This document shows positions 20,390 to 29,187 of a stretch of DNA of 64,000 nt, piece after piece. How positions within the stretch are numbered: the first letter of the stretch is position 1; each line of letters starts with the position of its first letter. Below the pieces are notes generated by a model that ran no database searches, was not told the DNA's origin, and saw nothing but the letters and a program-made list of their open reading frames with translations. The stretch is from Gemmatimonadota bacterium. Its GTDB lineage: Bacteria > Gemmatimonadota > Gemmatimonadetes > Gemmatimonadales > Gemmatimonadaceae. The stretch lies in the NCBI GenBank assembly GCA_021298835.1, contig JAJTHG010000038.1, positions 1 through 64,000 on the forward strand. Direction: 5' to 3'. A program made the position numbers and the translations under genes.

Positions 20390-21840
20390 CTGCCGCCACC
20401 CTTCCCGCCGCCGACGACACCCGCTTCTTCGGCCATCCCAAGGGGCTGGCGCTCCTCTTCGTCGCCGAGATGTGGGAGCGCTTCTCGTACTACGGGATGC
20501 GCGCGCTGCTGGTGCTCTACCTGATCAAGCAGCTGGGCTGGCCGGACGCGCGCGCCTACGAGCTCTACGGGACGTACACCGGGCTCGTGTGGCTGACGCC
20601 GATGATCGGCGGGTGGATCGCGGACCGCTTCCTCGGGACGCACCGCGCCCTGCTCATCGGGGGGGCGATCATCGCCGCGGGGCACTTCACCCTCGCGCTG
20701 CCCGGCCAGTCGGCCTTCTACGCCGGCCTCGGGCTGGTGATCGCGGGTACGGGCCTCTTCAAGCCGAACGCGTCCACGATGGTGGGGCAGCTGTACCCGC
20801 CGGGCGACGCGCGGCGCGACCGCGGCTACACGATCTTCTACATGGGGATCAACACCGGGGCCTTCGTCGCGCCGCTCGTCTGCAGCTGGCTCGGCGAGAC
20901 GATCGGCTGGCACTGGGGCTTCGGGGCGGCGGGCGTCGGGATGTTGATCGGCCTCGCCGCCTACGCGGCGGCCAAGCGCCGGTACCTCGGCGCGATCGGC
21001 GACCTGCCGGCCGGCCGCGCCGCGGGCGGTGCCACGGGCGACGGCACCGGCATCCGCGGGTGGCACGCGCTGCTGGGGGCGGCGATCGGCTTCGCGCTCG
21101 CCTTCGCCACGGGCGGCCTCAACCCGGTCGCGCTGCTCACCGGCACGGTGATCGGGGCCGCCATGGCTGCGGCGCTCCTGTCGTCGCACGGCGACGAGCG
21201 GCGGCGCGTCATGGCGCTCTGTCTGGTGGTGTTCTTCGTCATCTTCTTCTGGATGGCGTTCGAGCAGGCGGGCAGCTCGATGAACGTCTTCGCCGACCGG
21301 CACACGCGGCGGACCCTCGGGTCCTTCACGATCCCCGCGGGGTGGTTCCAGTCGGTGCAGCCGCTGACCCTGATCCTCTTCGCCCCGCTCGTCGCCGCCG
21401 GCTGGGGCTGGCTCGCGACGCGGAACGCCGAGCCGAGCACGCCGATGAAGATGGCATGGGGGCTGGTCCTCGTCGGCCTGTCGTTCGTCGTGATGGCGAT
21501 CGGCGGGCGGGCGGCCGACGCCGGGGTGCAGGTCTCGCCCTGGTGGCTCGTCGCGGCGTATGGCCTGCAGTCGCTGGGCGAACTGGCCGTCTCCCCGGTC
21601 GGGCTCAGCTACGTGAGCAAGGTCGCGCCAGCCCGGCTGGCGGCCCTCGCGATGGGGCTGTTCTTCCTGAGCAACGCCGCGGCCAACAAGGCGGCCGGCA
21701 TGCTCGCGGCGCGCACGGAGGCCATCGGCTCGCTCGCCGGCTTCTTCCTGCTGCTCGTCGGCACGTCGATCGGCGCGGGGCTCGTCCTCATGGTGCTCGT
21801 GCCCACGCTGCGGCGCATGACGGCGTCGGTCGAGGCGTAG
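20386..21840 (+). CDS. POT-family proton-dependent oligopeptide transporter
   Basis: A 484-residue major facilitator of the proton/peptide symporter family. The diagnostic EMWERFSYYG (28-37, the ExxERFxYYG proton-coupling motif) is in helix 1. The second POT signature region reads FKPNASTMVGQLYPPGDARRDRGYTIFYMGINTGAF. About 12-14 hydrophobic segments follow, ending with an Ala-rich tail. It imports di- and tripeptides in known members. The GTG start at 20386 overlaps the DppF-type stop, so an ATP-driven and a proton-driven peptide importer are translationally linked. The gene ends 2 bases before the convergent outer-membrane gene. Confidence 0.94.
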   Translation: MTAATLPAADDTRFFGHPKGLALLFVAEMWERFSYYGMRALLVLYLIKQLGWPDARAYELYGTYTGLVWLTPMIGGWIADRFLGTHRALLIGGAIIAAGHFTLALPGQSAFYAGLGLVIAGTGLFKPNASTMVGQLYPPGDARRDRGYTIFYMGINTGAFVAPLVCSWLGETIGWHWGFGAAGVGMLIGLAAYAAAKRRYLGAIGDLPAGRAAGGATGDGTGIRGWHALLGAAIGFALAFATGGLNPVALLTGTVIGAAMAAALLSSHGDERRRVMALCLVVFFVIFFWMAFEQAGSSMNVFADRHTRRTLGSFTIPAGWFQSVQPLTLILFAPLVAAGWGWLATRNAEPSTPMKMAWGLVLVGLSFVVMAIGGRAADAGVQVSPWWLVAAYGLQSLGELAVSPVGLSYVSKVAPARLAALAMGLFFLSNAAANKAAGMLAARTEAIGSLAGFFLLLVGTSIGAGLVLMVLVPTLRRMTASVEA

Positions 21841-21842
21841 CG

Positions 21843-23636
21843 TCAGGGCCAGGTGAACAGCGAGGTCGGCAGCGCCACCGGGCGCGAGCGTGCCACGTCG
21901 CGCGGCTCGCGCCAGAACTGCCGACCGACGTCGCGGATGACGACCCGCACGTCCCACCCGCGCGCGAACGGGTCGGTGGTCAGCCGCCGCGCGACCTCGA
22001 GCCGCCAGGTCACCTGCGACGCCGGCGGTACCGCCGCGAGCAGCGCCACGCCGAAGCTCGCGCTCGGCGCCGTCGTCCGGCCGTAGGGCACGTCCCCGGC
22101 CCAGAGGCGGCCGACATCGGTGAAGGGAGCGACCGCCAGCGACACCACGTTGCGCACGCGGCCAAGGTACCAGCGGTCCTCGAGGCGCCAGACGGCGCGC
22201 GCGCCGCCCGCCTCGCGCGACTGGCGGAACCCGCGCACGCCGGCGTCGCGGTCGTCGAGGGTCAGCTGGAACGGCGTGCGGTTCCGGCGTCCCCATGCGA
22301 CGTCCACGTCGGACACCAGCGTGTGTTCGGCGCTCAGGCGCCAGTAGCCCGTGATGCGGCCACTCGCGACGGTCGCGTCGAGGCGACCCGTCTCGGGTGC
22401 GAACCGCGACTCCCAGTTGGCGACCGCCTGCACGTAGCGCACGTCGTCGCCGAGGCCCCCGTTCATCCCCACCGACGCGAACCAGTCCGCGTCGTCGCTC
22501 CCCAGCGCCGGCAGGCCCCGCCCGACCGTGCCGCCGAGTTCGAAGCCGATGCGCACGTCCTGCAGGCCCTCGACGGCGTCGAAGCCCGCGACGCGAAGGA
22601 AGCGCAGCCGTCGCCACCCGAGCAGGGCGTTGGCCCGCACGCTGCGGGTCGGGCGGTAGCGGTCGTTCGCCGGCGACGGGATCACCGGCCGCACCTCGCC
22701 CGGGATCACCGTGACCCCCTGCGCATCCGGGACGTCGCGTTCGTACGTGAGCGACGAGCCCACCAGGAACAGCTTGCCGGGCGGACCGATGCGGGTGAGC
22801 CCGCCGATCGAGGCCCACCGCCGATCCACCGGGAGCGAGAGGTCGAGGGAGTCCCGACGCCGGAAGTTGAAGTAGCCGTCCCACCCGCCCGCCGAGGCCG
22901 CCCAGGCGTAGCGCTGGAAGTCGGTGAAGAACGGGCGCGCGGCGTCGAGGACCCACCGCGTCGCGAGCGGGTCACGCGCGCCGAGCGCCGACAGCATCAC
23001 CGGGCGGCCGAGGACGGCGAACTTGGTCACCTCGGCGCTCCAGCCGTTGCGGAAGCCGGCGCCGTCGGTGAACCCCGCGACGGCGCGAATCCCCAGGCCA
23101 TAGACGTTGCCGCTGCCAAGGCGCATCCGCGCGATGTACGGGTCGCTCGGCCGCGGGCGCACGTCCGCGATGACGGCGACTTCGTCGGTGGTCTCGACGA
23201 TGAGCACCACCGTCGTGCCGTTGCGCCGGTAGACCGCCAGCCGGGCGTCCGCGATGTACGACTGCGCACGCAGGATACGCTCGCTCTCGGCGCGTCGCCG
23301 CTCGTCGCACCGGTCGCCCTCGCGGAGTTGCAGGAAGGGTCGCACGGCCTCCGGCTGCGACGCGCTGTGGAAGCGCGTCTGGGCCTGGCCGACGAAGGTC
23401 TCGATGGCGCGCGCGTTCGGGACGAAATCCGGGAGGCGCGCGCGGAACAGGGGCGGCTTCGAGACCATCACGATCTCGTCGATCAGCTGGCCCCGGCACT
23501 CGGTCCGCACCAGCCCGTCCGCCGGGACCGGCGCCGGCTGCGCCTGCGCGGTCGCGAGGCGCGCGAGCCCGACGAGCCCCGCCCACGCAGCAACGGCGAG
23601 CCCGGCGCCCCGCACCGGTGGCCGCCGGCGCCGCAC
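21843..23636 (-). CDS. Outer-membrane beta-barrel protein of BamA/TamA type
   Basis: A 597-residue exported protein. It begins MRRRRPPVRG and has a hydrophobic core ending in Ala-Thr-Ala-Gln-Ala, a classic signal peptidase I site. Residues about 35-140 form a POTRA-like alpha/beta module (REGDRCDERRRAESERILRAQSYI). The rest is alternating strands with aromatic ends typical of a 16-strand barrel, including GVRGFRQSREAGG, which resembles the conserved loop-6 VRGF of the BamA/Omp85 family. The protein ends SLFTWP, an aromatic-rich barrel end. GTG at 23636 shares one base with the TAG of the upstream coiled-coil gene. It may assemble or secrete proteins; the exact role is unknown. Confidence 0.78.
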   Translation of the reverse strand: MRRRRPPVRGAGLAVAAWAGLVGLARLATAQAQPAPVPADGLVRTECRGQLIDEIVMVSKPPLFRARLPDFVPNARAIETFVGQAQTRFHSASQPEAVRPFLQLREGDRCDERRRAESERILRAQSYIADARLAVYRRNGTTVVLIVETTDEVAVIADVRPRPSDPYIARMRLGSGNVYGLGIRAVAGFTDGAGFRNGWSAEVTKFAVLGRPVMLSALGARDPLATRWVLDAARPFFTDFQRYAWAASAGGWDGYFNFRRRDSLDLSLPVDRRWASIGGLTRIGPPGKLFLVGSSLTYERDVPDAQGVTVIPGEVRPVIPSPANDRYRPTRSVRANALLGWRRLRFLRVAGFDAVEGLQDVRIGFELGGTVGRGLPALGSDDADWFASVGMNGGLGDDVRYVQAVANWESRFAPETGRLDATVASGRITGYWRLSAEHTLVSDVDVAWGRRNRTPFQLTLDDRDAGVRGFRQSREAGGARAVWRLEDRWYLGRVRNVVSLAVAPFTDVGRLWAGDVPYGRTTAPSASFGVALLAAVPPASQVTWRLEVARRLTTDPFARGWDVRVVIRDVGRQFWREPRDVARSRPVALPTSLFTWP

Positions 23637-24196
23637 TAGCCTTGCCCCAGCTTCCGCTTGAGCTCCGCGAGCCGCGCCTCGGCGTCGGCCTCCGCGTCGG
23701 CCCGGGACCGCGCGCGCGCCATGGCGTCGGTCTCGCGACGGAGCGCGTCGTCCTGGCCGAGCCCGAGCGCCTCGTCGTCGAGCGGCGCGCGCGTCGCCGG
23801 GCGCGCACCCGCCCCGACCGACGCGGCCTTGAAGTCGCGGGTCATTTCCGCCACATCGCGCTCGGCGAGCGCCAGTTCCTGCTCCTCGACCGCGAGCTTC
23901 TGCCGCCGGACCGCGACCCGCTCGAGAAGCGGTGCCTCGTACTTCGCGGCGACGGCCGCGGTCTCGGCATCGGCGACCTGCTCCGCCAGCTGCCGTCGCC
24001 GCTGCACCGTGGCCAGTTCGGCCTCCTCCTCGGCCAGCCGCCGCCGGGTGGCCGACACCTGGTCGCGTACGTCGTCGAGGGCCATCTTCGCGCGCACGAG
24101 GGTGTCGCGCATGGCGGCGAGGGCGGGCCGCCGCTCGTCGGGATCGAGCGGCGCGGCCATGAGGTCGCGGAAGGCGCGGCGGAGGTCGTCGAACAT
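23636..24196 (-). CDS. Coiled-coil protein resembling PspA-type proteins, function unknown
   Basis: A 186-residue, highly charged, almost entirely helical protein. It starts MFDDLRRAFRDLMAAPLDP and then runs as a long coiled coil (about 25-125), with heptad-like Arg/Glu/Leu spacing, an Ala-rich break and another charged helix to LAELKRKLGQG. The pattern recalls PspA/IM30 membrane-stress proteins, but length and sequence are not a clear match. There is no signal peptide. It is the upstream gene of the outer-membrane barrel protein, with a 1-base overlap, so it probably serves the same envelope process. Confidence 0.65.
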   Translation of the reverse strand: MFDDLRRAFRDLMAAPLDPDERRPALAAMRDTLVRAKMALDDVRDQVSATRRRLAEEEAELATVQRRRQLAEQVADAETAAVAAKYEAPLLERVAVRRQKLAVEEQELALAERDVAEMTRDFKAASVGAGARPATRAPLDDEALGLGQDDALRRETDAMARARSRADAEADAEARLAELKRKLGQG

Positions 24197-24296
24197 GCGG
24201 TGGGCGGGCCCCGGGGCGCCGGCGCACGACGCGCGCGGCGGGACGGGTGACCGCCCTACGCTACCCCGCCGCGCGGAGATTCGGCAGTCCGATCGA

Positions 24297-25028
24297 TCAG
24301 GAGGCCAGGCGCCAGCGCGCGTCGTCGCGCACCTGCCGCAGGAGACGATCGGGCGTGTGCCGGTCGGGGAAGAACAGGGTGTCGCTCACCGCGTTGAGCG
24401 CGATGCGGAGCGCCACGTACCGCCGGGCGGCCTCGGCGAAGAGGGGCGAGAGTCCCTGCTCGTGCGCCAGCCGGTGTTCGGCCGCCAGCGCGTATCCGCG
24501 GGCCCCGAGCACGTCGTAGTAGTCGAGGTCCGGCCCCCCGCGGCGGTGGCGGCGGGCCTCGATGCGGTCCGGAAAGCACCCCGCGAGCCAGAGGGCGTAG
24601 TTGCCGAGATGCACGCGGATGAGGTACGCCCGCCGCGCGTCCGCGGTCTCGGAATCGCGCACGAGGTCGGCGAGCGTCTCGTACCGTTCGTCGTCGGTCG
24701 GCGCGATGCGGTGCGCGCGGTCGCGCCACGCGAAGGCCTCGAGCACCGCCGCGACGTAATCGGCGAGGGTCCGGTCGTTGATCGCGTGCGCCCGCAGCGC
24801 GTGGCGCACGACGACGTAGCAGAACAACGGCCACGAGGCCGCCGCACCCGCGGGCGTGCGTACGAGTCCCTCGAGCAGGCGGGGGTCGTCGAGCAGGGCG
24901 TCGAGCCCCGCGTCGCGCAGCGCGGCCTCCGCGTCGTCGCGCTCGCGGCTCGAGTCGCGCGCGATCAGCGACATTGCCAGCTGGGCGTCGTTGCGGGTCA
25001 GTCGATGCCGCACGTTGGCCACGATCAT
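24297..25028 (-). CDS. Protein of unknown function, 243 residues
   Basis: I do not recognise this family. It is predicted soluble and mostly helical, without signal peptide. It contains WPLFCYVVVRHALRAHAI, a DYYDVLGARGYALAAEHRLAH stretch and a C-terminal FPDRHTPDRLLRQVRDDARW. These look like a compact helical domain with several conserved-type aromatic and His/Arg residues, but I cannot name an active site. A purine-rich GAGGAG about 11 bases before the ATG at 25028 supports the start. It is divergent from the glycosyltransferase operon. Confidence 0.7.
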   Translation of the reverse strand: MIVANVRHRLTRNDAQLAMSLIARDSSRERDDAEAALRDAGLDALLDDPRLLEGLVRTPAGAAASWPLFCYVVVRHALRAHAINDRTLADYVAAVLEAFAWRDRAHRIAPTDDERYETLADLVRDSETADARRAYLIRVHLGNYALWLAGCFPDRIEARRHRRGGPDLDYYDVLGARGYALAAEHRLAHEQGLSPLFAEAARRYVALRIALNAVSDTLFFPDRHTPDRLLRQVRDDARWRLAS

Positions 25029-25266
25029 CGTCGGAACGCTCCTCGAGGACGGTCGGACTGCCGGACTGCCTATCGGTTACACGGCGGACGCCGTTCCCGC
25101 CAGAGGGCGATGCCGCGCCCCTGCCTCGGCATATCGGCCGATCGGTGCCGGAGTTCCAGCACGGCACGCCCCCCCGGCCGGCGGGGTAAGATGAAAACCG
25201 CCGCGCGGTGGCGGGGGGTCGCCGCAGGCCGGTAGCTTTGAGAGTTCTTTCCTCCCGTCCCCTTCC
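25029..25266. promoter_or_regulatory. Divergent intergenic region upstream of the glycosyltransferase operon
   Basis: This 238-base gap separates the unknown minus-strand gene from the plus-strand GT2 operon. It contains TAGCTT at 25233-25238, a hexamer also found upstream of herA (minus strand, 3899-3904) and of aspC (minus strand, 6864-6869), so it is my best -10 candidate. A weaker TAAGAT is at 25187-25192. No convincing -35 box or RNA structure was found. Confidence 0.35.
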
Positions 25267-26028
25267 GTGCTGCATCTCGCCATCCCCGTCCGCGACGAAG
25301 CCCCCACCATCGGGGTGCTGCTGTGGCGCATCCGCCAGGTGCTCCGCGAGTTCTCGCGGGAGTTTCAGGTCGTCGTGTACGACGACGGCAGCCGCGACGC
25401 GACGCGCGAGGTGCTCGCGCCGTACCACGAGGTGATGCCGCTGACGGTGCTCGGGGATGCGACGTCGCGCGGCTATGCCCATGCCGTGGACGCGCTGTTG
25501 CGCCACGTGGCGTCGGTGGGGCGGTACGCGCGGCGCGACGCGATGATCCTCATGCAGGGCGACCTCACCGACCGGCCGGAGGACCTGCCCGAGCTGGTCA
25601 AGCGATTCGAGGGCGGGGCCGACTGCGTGGGCGCGGCGACGGCGCCGGACGCGGCCGCGCCGACGCCCGTCCGGCGGCTCTCGCGCGTCGCACCGTGGGT
25701 GCTGCGGCCGTTCGTCTCGCTCCCGGCGGGCATCGACCCCTTCGGCACCTACCGGGCGTTGCGCGTGAGCGTGGTGAAGGACCTCGTGCGGCAGTCCGGT
25801 ACGGCGCCGATCGTGCGCGGCGACGGATGGGCGGCGAACGTGGACCTCCTGCTGGCCACCGCTCGGCTGACGCGGCGGATCGAGACCGTCGCGCTCGCCC
25901 GGCGATGGGACCTGCGGCCGCGTGAGACGCGGGTGCGCCCCTGGCCGGACGCCCTCGCGCTCTTCCGGTACGGGCGCGGCACGCGCGGTCGCGGCACCGC
26001 CGGCGCCGGCGCCGCGGCCCCCCGATGA
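25267..26028 (+). CDS. Family 2 glycosyltransferase
   Basis: A 253-residue GT-A fold glycosyltransferase. The nucleotide-sugar site shows as LHLAIPVRDEAPTIG (2-16) and VVVYDDGSRDAT (DDGS at 39-42). MQGDLTDRPEDL (D99) sits where family members have the metal-binding Asp. GTYRALRVSVVKDL matches the acceptor-side region of dolichol-phosphate-mannose-synthase-like GT2 enzymes. There are no transmembrane helices at the C-terminus, only an Arg/Gly/Ala-rich tail. Start GTG 25267. It overlaps the DUF3108 gene by 4 bases. The sugar and acceptor are unknown. Confidence 0.88.
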   Translation: MLHLAIPVRDEAPTIGVLLWRIRQVLREFSREFQVVVYDDGSRDATREVLAPYHEVMPLTVLGDATSRGYAHAVDALLRHVASVGRYARRDAMILMQGDLTDRPEDLPELVKRFEGGADCVGAATAPDAAAPTPVRRLSRVAPWVLRPFVSLPAGIDPFGTYRALRVSVVKDLVRQSGTAPIVRGDGWAANVDLLLATARLTRRIETVALARRWDLRPRETRVRPWPDALALFRYGRGTRGRGTAGAGAAAPR

Positions 26029-26843
26029 CCGTCGCCCGCCGGCGGCGCCGAGCGGGCGCGCTCGCGCTCGGCATTGCCGGTCTCCTCGCCCTCGGCGACG
26101 CCGCCGGTTCGCTTCCCGCACAGGAGGACTCCACGGCACCCCGTGGCGACCGTCCGTCCCCGGCCCCCACGCGGCGGCCGTTCGACGTCGGCGAGCGGCT
26201 CGAGTTCGACGTCCGCTTCTCGCGCCTGCGCGTCGGCCGCGCCAGCATGGAAGTCGCCGGAATCGAGGACGTGCGCGGACGTTCGGCCTTTCGCACGAGA
26301 TTCCGCGTGAAGGGCGGGACCTGGTTCTACCACGTCGAGGACGTGCTCGACAGCTGGATCGACACCACGCAGTTCCGCTCGCTGCGCTTCGCGCAGGACT
26401 ACATGGAGGGCGGCCGGTCGCACGAGCGGACGTACGAGTTCTTCCCCGAGCGGCAGGCCTACCGCGAGCGGGCCGACACGTCCGACCAGCCCACCGTCCC
26501 CGATCCGCTCGACGACGGGTCCTTCCTCTACTTCGTGCGCACGCTGCCGCTCGAGCCGGGCCGGACGTACGAGTTCCCGCGGTACTTCCGCCCCGACCGG
26601 AACCCGGTGCGCCTGCGCGTGCTGCGCCGCGAGCGCGTCCGCGTGCCGGCGGGGGTCTTCGATGCAATCGTCGTCCAGCCGCTGATCAAGGCCCGCGGCG
26701 TCTTCGCCGAGGGCGGCGAGGCGCGGCTCTGGCTCCGCGACGACTCGACCCGCATCCTGCTGCAGATGACGTCGAAGCTGCCGATCGGGTCGCTCAACCT
26801 GTACCTGACCGCGGAACGCCCCGGCGTGCGCGGAGGTCCCTGA
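26025..26843 (+). CDS. Secreted DUF3108 domain protein
   Basis: A 272-residue exported protein. It has a basic N-terminus (MTVARRRRRAG), a hydrophobic core and cleavage around SLPAQ. The mature protein matches the DUF3108 pattern: FDVGERLEFDVRFSRLRVGRASMEV near the start, then FYHVEDVLDSWID, and a late GVFDAIVVQPLIKARGVF followed by EARLWLRDDSTRILLQMTSKLPIGS. These proteins are periplasmic, beta-rich and of unknown function. It sits between the glycosyltransferase and an unknown gene with essentially no spacing, so all three probably act together on the cell envelope. Confidence 0.85.
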   Translation: MTVARRRRRAGALALGIAGLLALGDAAGSLPAQEDSTAPRGDRPSPAPTRRPFDVGERLEFDVRFSRLRVGRASMEVAGIEDVRGRSAFRTRFRVKGGTWFYHVEDVLDSWIDTTQFRSLRFAQDYMEGGRSHERTYEFFPERQAYRERADTSDQPTVPDPLDDGSFLYFVRTLPLEPGRTYEFPRYFRPDRNPVRLRVLRRERVRVPAGVFDAIVVQPLIKARGVFAEGGEARLWLRDDSTRILLQMTSKLPIGSLNLYLTAERPGVRGGP

Positions 26844-26844
26844 G

Positions 26845-27804
26845 ATGGAGTACGCCGAAGCCGACCTCCAGCGCGTGCGCACGGTGCCGATCGCCGTGCG
26901 CCCCAACAAGGTGGACGCGCGCGAATTCTCCCGCCCGCCGGGCGCCGACCGGTCGTTCGCCGCCTTCCTCGACGCGCTGCCCGACATCCTCGTGGCGCGC
27001 AGCTTCCGACGCGTCGTGGCGGACGTCGTCGCCGCCACGCGCGCCGGCCGGGGCGTCGTCGTGATGCTGGGCGGCCACGTCGTGAAGACGGGCATCGGCC
27101 CGCTGCTCATCGAGCTCATGCGCCGCGGCGTCGTCACGCACCTCGGGATGAACGGGTCGGCCGCGATCCATGACTACGAGATCGCCCGCTTCGGCGGGAC
27201 ATCCGAGGACGTGGCCGCCGGCCTCAAGGACGGCACCTTCGGCATGGCCGACGAGACGGGGCGCGAGCTCAACGCGGCCTTCACGCGCGGCATGGCCGAG
27301 GAGCGCGGCATGGGCGAGGCCGTCGCCCTCGCGCTGCGCGAGGCCCCGGCGGTGGCGCAGCCCGAATTGTCGGTGCTGCTGGCCGCCCACGACCTCGGCG
27401 TCCCGGCGACGGTGCATGCCGCCCTCGGCGCGGAGATCATCCACCAGCATCCCGCGGCGGACGGCGCTGCAATCGGCGCGACGAGCCACCGCGACTTCCG
27501 GCGGCTGGCGGCGTCGCTGCCGGCGCTGCACGACGGAGGCGTCGTGCTCAACCTCGGCAGCGCGGTGATCATGCCCGAGGTGTTCCTCAAGGCGCTGACG
27601 ATCGCGCGCAACCTCGGTGACGGGCGCCCCACCGGGTTCACGGCGGTGGACCTCGACATGCAGCGGCACTACCGGCCGCGCATGAACGTCGTGCAGCGCC
27701 CGACGCTGCACGGGGGCGCGGGCTACGAGATCACCGGGCACCACGAACTCATGGTGCCCCTGCTGGCGTGGGCGGTGGTTGATGCCCTCGACCGGGGACC
27801 GTGA
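26845..27804 (+). CDS. Conserved protein of unknown function with a Rossmann-like core
   Basis: A 319-residue cytoplasmic protein starting one base after the DUF3108 stop. It has strong, conserved-looking motifs: VVVMLGGHVVKTGIGPLLIE (about 71-90), VVTHLGMNGSAAIHDYEIA, RFGGTSEDVAAGL and HQHPAADGAAIGATSHRDF. The Gly-rich strand-turn followed by His-Asp-Tyr-Glu suggests an NAD- or nucleotide-binding alpha/beta fold. The general pattern weakly recalls deoxyhypusine-synthase-like folds, but I would not assign that activity. The invariant-looking His and Asp residues imply an enzyme. Its operon partners are a glycosyltransferase and a secreted DUF3108 protein. Confidence 0.8.
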   Translation: MEYAEADLQRVRTVPIAVRPNKVDAREFSRPPGADRSFAAFLDALPDILVARSFRRVVADVVAATRAGRGVVVMLGGHVVKTGIGPLLIELMRRGVVTHLGMNGSAAIHDYEIARFGGTSEDVAAGLKDGTFGMADETGRELNAAFTRGMAEERGMGEAVALALREAPAVAQPELSVLLAAHDLGVPATVHAALGAEIIHQHPAADGAAIGATSHRDFRRLAASLPALHDGGVVLNLGSAVIMPEVFLKALTIARNLGDGRPTGFTAVDLDMQRHYRPRMNVVQRPTLHGGAGYEITGHHELMVPLLAWAVVDALDRGP

Positions 27805-27816
27805 CGTCCCGGACCG

Positions 27817-28041
27817 TCAGAACGACGAGCCGGACGCCCCGTCCTTGATCCGCTTGGCCGCGTCGGGAGCGACGATCTTGAGTGCGACGTAGCCGACGCC
27901 CGCGAAGAGCAGCACCGGAATCGCGATCTTGAGCAGCAGGCCGAGCAGCCCGAAGGCGAAGCCGACCAGCCCGAAGACGACCTTGAGCGCAACGAGCCCG
28001 AGGAGGGCCAGCAGGCCGATGGTGAAGATGGTGCGAAGCAT
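27817..28041 (-). CDS. Small membrane protein, 74 residues
   Basis: A short gene reading MLRTIFTIGLLALLGL and then two or three hydrophobic segments rich in Leu, Val, Gly and Phe, ending in a charged tail with KRIKDGASGSSF. There are no catalytic residues; it is probably an inner-membrane anchor or regulatory peptide. It lies convergent to the unknown enzyme gene (12 bases apart) and divergent from the ThiO-like gene. A longer frame upstream is antisense to that gene, so the ATG at 28041 is the sensible start. Confidence 0.7.
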   Translation of the reverse strand: MLRTIFTIGLLALLGLVALKVVFGLVGFAFGLLGLLLKIAIPVLLFAGVGYVALKIVAPDAAKRIKDGASGSSF

Positions 28042-28125
28042 GGCGTCGGGTCCGGAAAGGGTCTGCCGAGATGTACGGAATCCCGGCGGCGCCGGTTTCG
28101 GGTCCCGCCCCCCCGGGACGCTCCG

Positions 28126-29184
28126 GTGACGTCCGACGTCGTGGTCGTTGGCGGCGGCCTGGTCGGGCTGTGCGTGACGCATGCGCTGGTCCGGTGCGGG
28201 GCGCGCGTGACGCTCGTGGATGCGCCGCGCCCGGGCGCCGCGTCGCGCATCGGCGCCGGCATGCTCGCCCCGTCCGTCGAGCGCACGGGAGGGGCGGCGC
28301 AGGGCTTCCTGCAGGCCGCCCGCGATGCCTACCCGGACTTCGTCGCGACCATCGGCGATGCCGCGGGCATCGCGATTCCCCTCGACCGAGGCGGCATCCT
28401 CGAGATCGCCGGCGACGAGACCGACGCCGCCCGCCGACGGGCCGGGGCCTCGGGCGACGCGATCTGGTGCACTCCCGACGACGTCCGGGCGATGGATCCC
28501 GGATACGCCGCTCCGTTCGGCGCGGTCTGGCACTCCCGGGACGGCGCCGTGGACCCCGTGCCCCTGCTCGAGGCGCTCGAGTTGCTCGTCGCCCGGTCAT
28601 CGTCGGTCCGCCGGGTCACCGAGCTCGTCGCCGCCCGGACGCCGGGTGAGGTCAGGCTCGGGACGGGCGAGCGGCTGGCGACCGGTGTCCTCGTGCTCTG
28701 CGCCGGGGCGTGGAGCGGGACAGTCGTCGGCCTCCCACGTCCGATCCCGGTGCGGCCGGTCCGGGGGCAGATGCTCGAACTGCCCGTCGCCCCGACCCGT
28801 CGGGCCGCCTACGGGGCCGGGGGCTACCTGGTGCCACGTGCCGACGGGCGCACGTACGTCGGGGCCACGATGGAGGAGGTGGGATTCGACCCCTCGACCA
28901 CCCCGGACGGGGCAGCCTACCTGCGCGGCGTCGCGGCCGCGCTGGCCCCCGCCCTCCGCGATGTCCCCGTGGCGGTGCATGCGGCCGCCCTTCGCCCGCT
29001 GACCCCGGACCATCTCCCGGTGATCGGGCCGGATCCCGATGCGCCGGACGTGTGGTACGCCTGCGGGCACGGCCGGAACGGGATCCTGCTTGCGCCGTTG
29101 ACGGGGGAGGTGGTGGCCGATGCCATTGCAGGGCATGAGGTTCGCCACGATTTGCGCCCGTTTTCGGCGTCCCGATTCGACTAA
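28126..29184 (+). CDS. thiO: Glycine oxidase ThiO-like FAD-dependent oxidoreductase
   Basis: A 352-residue member of the D-amino-acid oxidase (DAO) family. The FAD-binding start is VVVGGGLVGLCVTHALVR (6-23), followed by SRIGAGMLAP, a ThiO-like segment, and the C-terminal WYACGHGRNGILLAPLTGE, which matches the ThiO ending that contacts FAD. ThiO oxidises glycine to the imine used for the thiazole ring of thiamine. No other thiamine genes are in the window, so another DAO activity is possible. Start GTG 28126. Confidence 0.8.
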   Translation: MTSDVVVVGGGLVGLCVTHALVRCGARVTLVDAPRPGAASRIGAGMLAPSVERTGGAAQGFLQAARDAYPDFVATIGDAAGIAIPLDRGGILEIAGDETDAARRRAGASGDAIWCTPDDVRAMDPGYAAPFGAVWHSRDGAVDPVPLLEALELLVARSSSVRRVTELVAARTPGEVRLGTGERLATGVLVLCAGAWSGTVVGLPRPIPVRPVRGQMLELPVAPTRRAAYGAGGYLVPRADGRTYVGATMEEVGFDPSTTPDGAAYLRGVAAALAPALRDVPVAVHAAALRPLTPDHLPVIGPDPDAPDVWYACGHGRNGILLAPLTGEVVADAIAGHEVRHDLRPFSASRFD

Positions 29185-29187
29185 CCT

